The notes below the pieces were generated by a model. It had not been told where the DNA came from, searched no databases, and saw nothing but the letters and a program-made list of their open reading frames with translations. The position numbers were made by a program, and so were the translations under genes. Shown here piece after piece: positions 61,185-64,000 of a stretch of 64,000 nucleotides of DNA. This stretch comes from Edaphobacter modestus (GTDB taxonomy: Bacteria; Acidobacteriota; Terriglobia; Terriglobales; Acidobacteriaceae). Each line of letters starts with the position of its first letter. Position 1 is the first letter of the stretch. The stretch is taken from the NCBI RefSeq assembly GCF_004217555.1, contig NZ_SHKW01000001.1:496001-560000 (forward strand), written 5' to 3'.

Positions 61185-64000
61185 ATGGCCACGCTACCCA
61201 TCACGGTTCTCACACCGAATGCAGTGCAGCAGAGTCTGCAGAACAATGGCTTGTCTGCGCTGGGACTCACTACCGTTGAACTCGGCACCCGCTGGGCAGA
61301 TGCGACGCCCAACGCAGGAGATTTCGACAGCGCGGCACTGACGCTGGCCATTGCCGGCACGGTACGGGCACCGTTTCTGGGCATACGGCAGAACGGATTC
61401 CACGACGCCTCGTCGACCCTTGCCGCAGCCGTCGGCGCCAACGACACGACGCTTACCCTTGCCCCAGGAACAGGCACCGGCTTCCCCACGCCGGTTGCTC
61501 CCGGGCGCATCCTGCTTACGCTGGCGAACAGCTCCGGAAGCAAGATTGAAACGCTGGAATGTACCGCGCGTGCCGCCGATAGCCTAACGGTGGTGCGTGG
61601 CGCGCAGGGTACAAGCAAACAGGCCTTCGCGGCGGGCGACATGGTGACGCTTCGGCTGACTCCCGCAGAGCGCATCAGCGAGTTCTACGAGGTGGATGGT
61701 ACACCGCTCAACGTGAATGCCACCATCTTTCGCTTCCATCCCCAGGCTTACCAGCGGCTGCAGACCATCTGCGCCCGGCGCTATGCCGCGGCGGGTCAGC
61801 CGTTGACGCTTCCGTTGCCAAGCTCGTTAGTCATTCGAAGCGCGGAAGGCTTTCGTTCGGCGCGCTGGTACAGGCCCGATGACGCACTGGACGATGTCAC
61901 CGGCACCCTGTCGTTTCATGATCGGCGTGGCTTCATTCTGGATCCGGTCTACGTGGCCGGTCTGTTTGCTGACCTGCTGAGCCCCACAAGCCTGCCCGGA
62001 CTGGTGCCCTCTTCAGTCACGGCCGCCGCCAACGGACCCGGAGGCGTGCAGTCGATCGCTGGCCTTGCAGCGGCGGGTACGATCGTCCACCTCATCGATC
62101 CTCATGGAAACCCTATGCGGATCGCGACGCCCGGGGCCGGCCTGATTACCGACGATGGAGCGGCTGTGCTCACAGGCAATATCACGGGCAACCTGATTAC
62201 CCTGGCTGCAGGCAATCGGATTGCGCCCAACGCGCTTCCCCCAGTCACCCCGCTTCGTATCGGATTTGCAACCAACGGAACGATGAGCGCTTCGCCACTA
62301 TTGCCGCCGCCTCTGGCCGCGGGAACGATTCCCCGGCTCTTTTACCGTGTGATGGTAGTGGACCAAAACTGGTACCTACTTGGCAACCGGTCTGCAGCAG
62401 CAGTGCTGGGCGTCCCGGCAGACGATCAGCGCATTCCACCGGAATTGCTGCCAATCGTGCGTGACATGGTTGATATCGACTATCTAGCTGACGGGCCTGA
62501 TACGCTCGGCGAAGCCACTCGCATCCTGAACCGTCCGCTGCAAAGCATGATCGTAGCGGTCTCCCCGAACATCGACCAAAGCCTTCTGACGCCCGCCGGC
62601 CCCGGAGCGCCTGCGCACTGGCCTGCCCTTCCCCCGCCCAACACGAGCGCAGGCTTTCCGAACCCTCCAATAAAGCTTTCGGCCGCCAATGTCACAGCGT
62701 CTTTCGTCGGCCAGGATGTTGTCGTGACAGTCGCCGCCGGAGCCGCGCCCGACGGTGCAACGGTTCGCGTGTTCCCGCAGGTGTTTGTGGAAATTGCCTC
62801 AATCAATGGCGCGGAACCGTCGTTTCTTCGTGGCGATGGTGGTGCAGGCATCGTGAGCGGAGCCAACCCGGTGAACATCTTTCTGGCGAACCCCTTCCAC
62901 CTAGGTTCGGCTGCAGCCGTTCCGAATCCGGCAGTGCTTACGATGGACATCGTGGTGGCACCAAGGCTGGGGCAGCGACGCCTGACTGCCGCAGTAGCGG
63001 TGAAGGTGGCGGCAGGACCTGCCGTTGTGCCCACTAGTCCCTTCTTCGGTGCCGCCGCTGGCAACATTATGGGCATCTTGCCGGTCATTGTTCAAGGTGT
63101 GGCGGAGTCGCCGCTGTTCGGCATTCCCAACACCGTCTCGCCGCCAGCCGCGCCGCCGGGAAACCTGCTGGAGCTGGTGCTGAGCCTTGCCTCAGAGCCG
63201 TCTCCGCGCAAGGCTCCGCGCCTGCCCACCATGGCCCGGCTGGAAACAGTAGCAGCAACCGGCACAACCTTACCTGCACCCGATACATCCATCGCCTGGC
63301 AGGCGGTTTTGAGCGGTGCGCGCTGGGCGGCAGAGTCGCGTTCAGCCCTGCACGCGCAGGGCAACCCGGGGAACCCGGCCGGGCCGGATGTGCATGCGCC
63401 TGGGGTAGCCACCACGGGTGCCCTTGGTTACGACCTTGCGCTGCATGCCCTGAAGCGCGCGCAACCGCTGATCCCGCTGCCTGCTTCGAACGCTGGCACT
63501 GTGCTGGGGTGGGTAGCTTTCTCGTCGGGAGATAACTTCGACATTCCCGTGGACACAGCTGCTGCTAATACCGGCACCGGCGTCCTGCTGGAAAGCATCG
63601 CCGTGGGCTGCGAGACGCCTTGGCTATCCAGCTTTGACACGCCGCCTGCAAACCTTACCGTGAACCAGATGATTCAGAATGCCGCGGGCCTGATGAACGT
63701 GGGCGCACCGGCGATCACCGTCAACATCAACAATGAGAATCGCCTGCAGCGTGAGGTGCGCCGCGAGTTCTTCGCAGCCAAGCAAGGCTTTCGCGACGCG
63801 CAATGGTCGCTGCGCCGCGCGTTTGCCGAGGCGCGGGAACTCGTCTACATCGAGTCTCCCCAGTTTGCGCGCACGGCTCGCCCGAGTGGTGCCCCGCAAC
63901 CGTACGAAGTCGACCTTGTGGCTGAACTGGCTGCCCGGCTGAGTGCTCATCCGAACCTGCGAGTCATCGTCTGCACGCCGCGCCTGTCTGACTTCGCGGA
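61185..64000 (+). CDS. Giant cluster protein 3 (partial, over 938 aa), possible PLD-like domain
   Basis: Starts three bases after the previous stop and remains open to the right edge. No signal peptide (MATLPITVLTPNAVQQSLQN). Residues about 80-165 contain a domain of the kind found in tail or fibre-associated proteins (DTTLTLAPGTGTGFPTP … LTVVRGAQGTSKQAFAAGD). Near the window end ELVYIESPQFARTARPSGAP and LAARLSAHPNLRVIVCTPRL resemble the strand-helix of phospholipase-D-like folds. The HxK(x4)D signatures, if any, would lie beyond or have not been located. Incomplete, so function is open. Confidence 0.85.
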   Translation, partial: MATLPITVLTPNAVQQSLQNNGLSALGLTTVELGTRWADATPNAGDFDSAALTLAIAGTVRAPFLGIRQNGFHDASSTLAAAVGANDTTLTLAPGTGTGFPTPVAPGRILLTLANSSGSKIETLECTARAADSLTVVRGAQGTSKQAFAAGDMVTLRLTPAERISEFYEVDGTPLNVNATIFRFHPQAYQRLQTICARRYAAAGQPLTLPLPSSLVIRSAEGFRSARWYRPDDALDDVTGTLSFHDRRGFILDPVYVAGLFADLLSPTSLPGLVPSSVTAAANGPGGVQSIAGLAAAGTIVHLIDPHGNPMRIATPGAGLITDDGAAVLTGNITGNLITLAAGNRIAPNALPPVTPLRIGFATNGTMSASPLLPPPLAAGTIPRLFYRVMVVDQNWYLLGNRSAAAVLGVPADDQRIPPELLPIVRDMVDIDYLADGPDTLGEATRILNRPLQSMIVAVSPNIDQSLLTPAGPGAPAHWPALPPPNTSAGFPNPPIKLSAANVTASFVGQDVVVTVAAGAAPDGATVRVFPQVFVEIASINGAEPSFLRGDGGAGIVSGANPVNIFLANPFHLGSAAAVPNPAVLTMDIVVAPRLGQRRLTAAVAVKVAAGPAVVPTSPFFGAAAGNIMGILPVIVQGVAESPLFGIPNTVSPPAAPPGNLLELVLSLASEPSPRKAPRLPTMARLETVAATGTTLPAPDTSIAWQAVLSGARWAAESRSALHAQGNPGNPAGPDVHAPGVATTGALGYDLALHALKRAQPLIPLPASNAGTVLGWVAFSSGDNFDIPVDTAAANTGTGVLLESIAVGCETPWLSSFDTPPANLTVNQMIQNAAGLMNVGAPAITVNINNENRLQREVRREFFAAKQGFRDAQWSLRRAFAEARELVYIESPQFARTARPSGAPQPYEVDLVAELAARLSAHPNLRVIVCTPRLSDFA

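Overview
The window looks like chromosomal DNA of a soil acidobacterium (Terriglobia, Granulicella/Edaphobacter/Terriglobus-like). This is inferred from the mix of families: quinoprotein plus cytochrome c pair, PadR operon, TonB-ankyrin protein, Reg_prop/Y_Y_Y sensor kinase and acidobacterial-style integrase. No rRNA is present, and the single tRNA is tRNA-Leu(CAA).

Layout. 0-4.7 kb: a Gfo/Idh/MocA oxidoreductase with a sugar isomerase (+), facing a PQQ dehydrogenase with a diheme cytochrome c (-). 4.7-5.9 kb: two gene relics, a glycosidase tail and a second OFA-transporter tail. 5.9-16.3 kb: a complete oxalate-to-formate-to-CO2 island. On the minus strand it runs fdhD, a small protein, an outer-membrane porin, an OFA-type transporter and bicupin oxalate decarboxylase. 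On the plus strand are a formate dehydrogenase and a DUF1641 protein, followed by a convergent AraC regulator. Oxalate would enter through the porin and antiporter and be decarboxylated to formate, which the dehydrogenase then oxidises.

16.4-19.9 kb is a graveyard of IS5, IS481 and IS3 fragments enclosing the remains of a type II-C-like CRISPR-Cas locus: pieces of cas9, cas1 and cas2. 19.9-22.1 kb: tRNA-Leu, an N-terminally shortened tyrosine recombinase, a PadR operon cut by a solo IS1111 end. 22.4-29.1 kb: a lactate/malate dehydrogenase-like gene, a DoxX-like membrane protein, a TonB-ankyrin protein, and a LysR-controlled operon (thioesterase, D-2-hydroxyacid dehydrogenase, truncated phzF).

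29.2-43.1 kb is accessory DNA. It holds two identical-looking IS1111-type elements in opposite orientation, an IS30 element, a frameshifted integrase, a secreted c-type heme protein with a DyP-like partner, small secreted proteins and a YihY/BrkB protein. A dispersed palindromic repeat family sits at the IS1111 insertion points. 43.2-47.6 kb: a GH16-like lipoprotein and a large propeller sensor kinase. 47.6-50.1 kb: another scar zone (SSB-ISNCY chimera, plasmid primase tail, IS6 element, WD40 and integrase relics).

50.4-64.0 kb carries three giant co-directional, nearly gapless genes (2370 aa, 1210 aa, and more than 938 aa running off the window). They lack signal peptides, are rich in predicted beta structure, and carry an OmpA-like segment, a long hydrophobic beta-repeat region, Fn3-like repeats and a possible phospholipase-D-like part. 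I do not recognise this cluster as a described system; it is the best candidate for new biology here, followed by the IS1111/repeat/solo-end arrangement and the decayed CRISPR-Cas locus.
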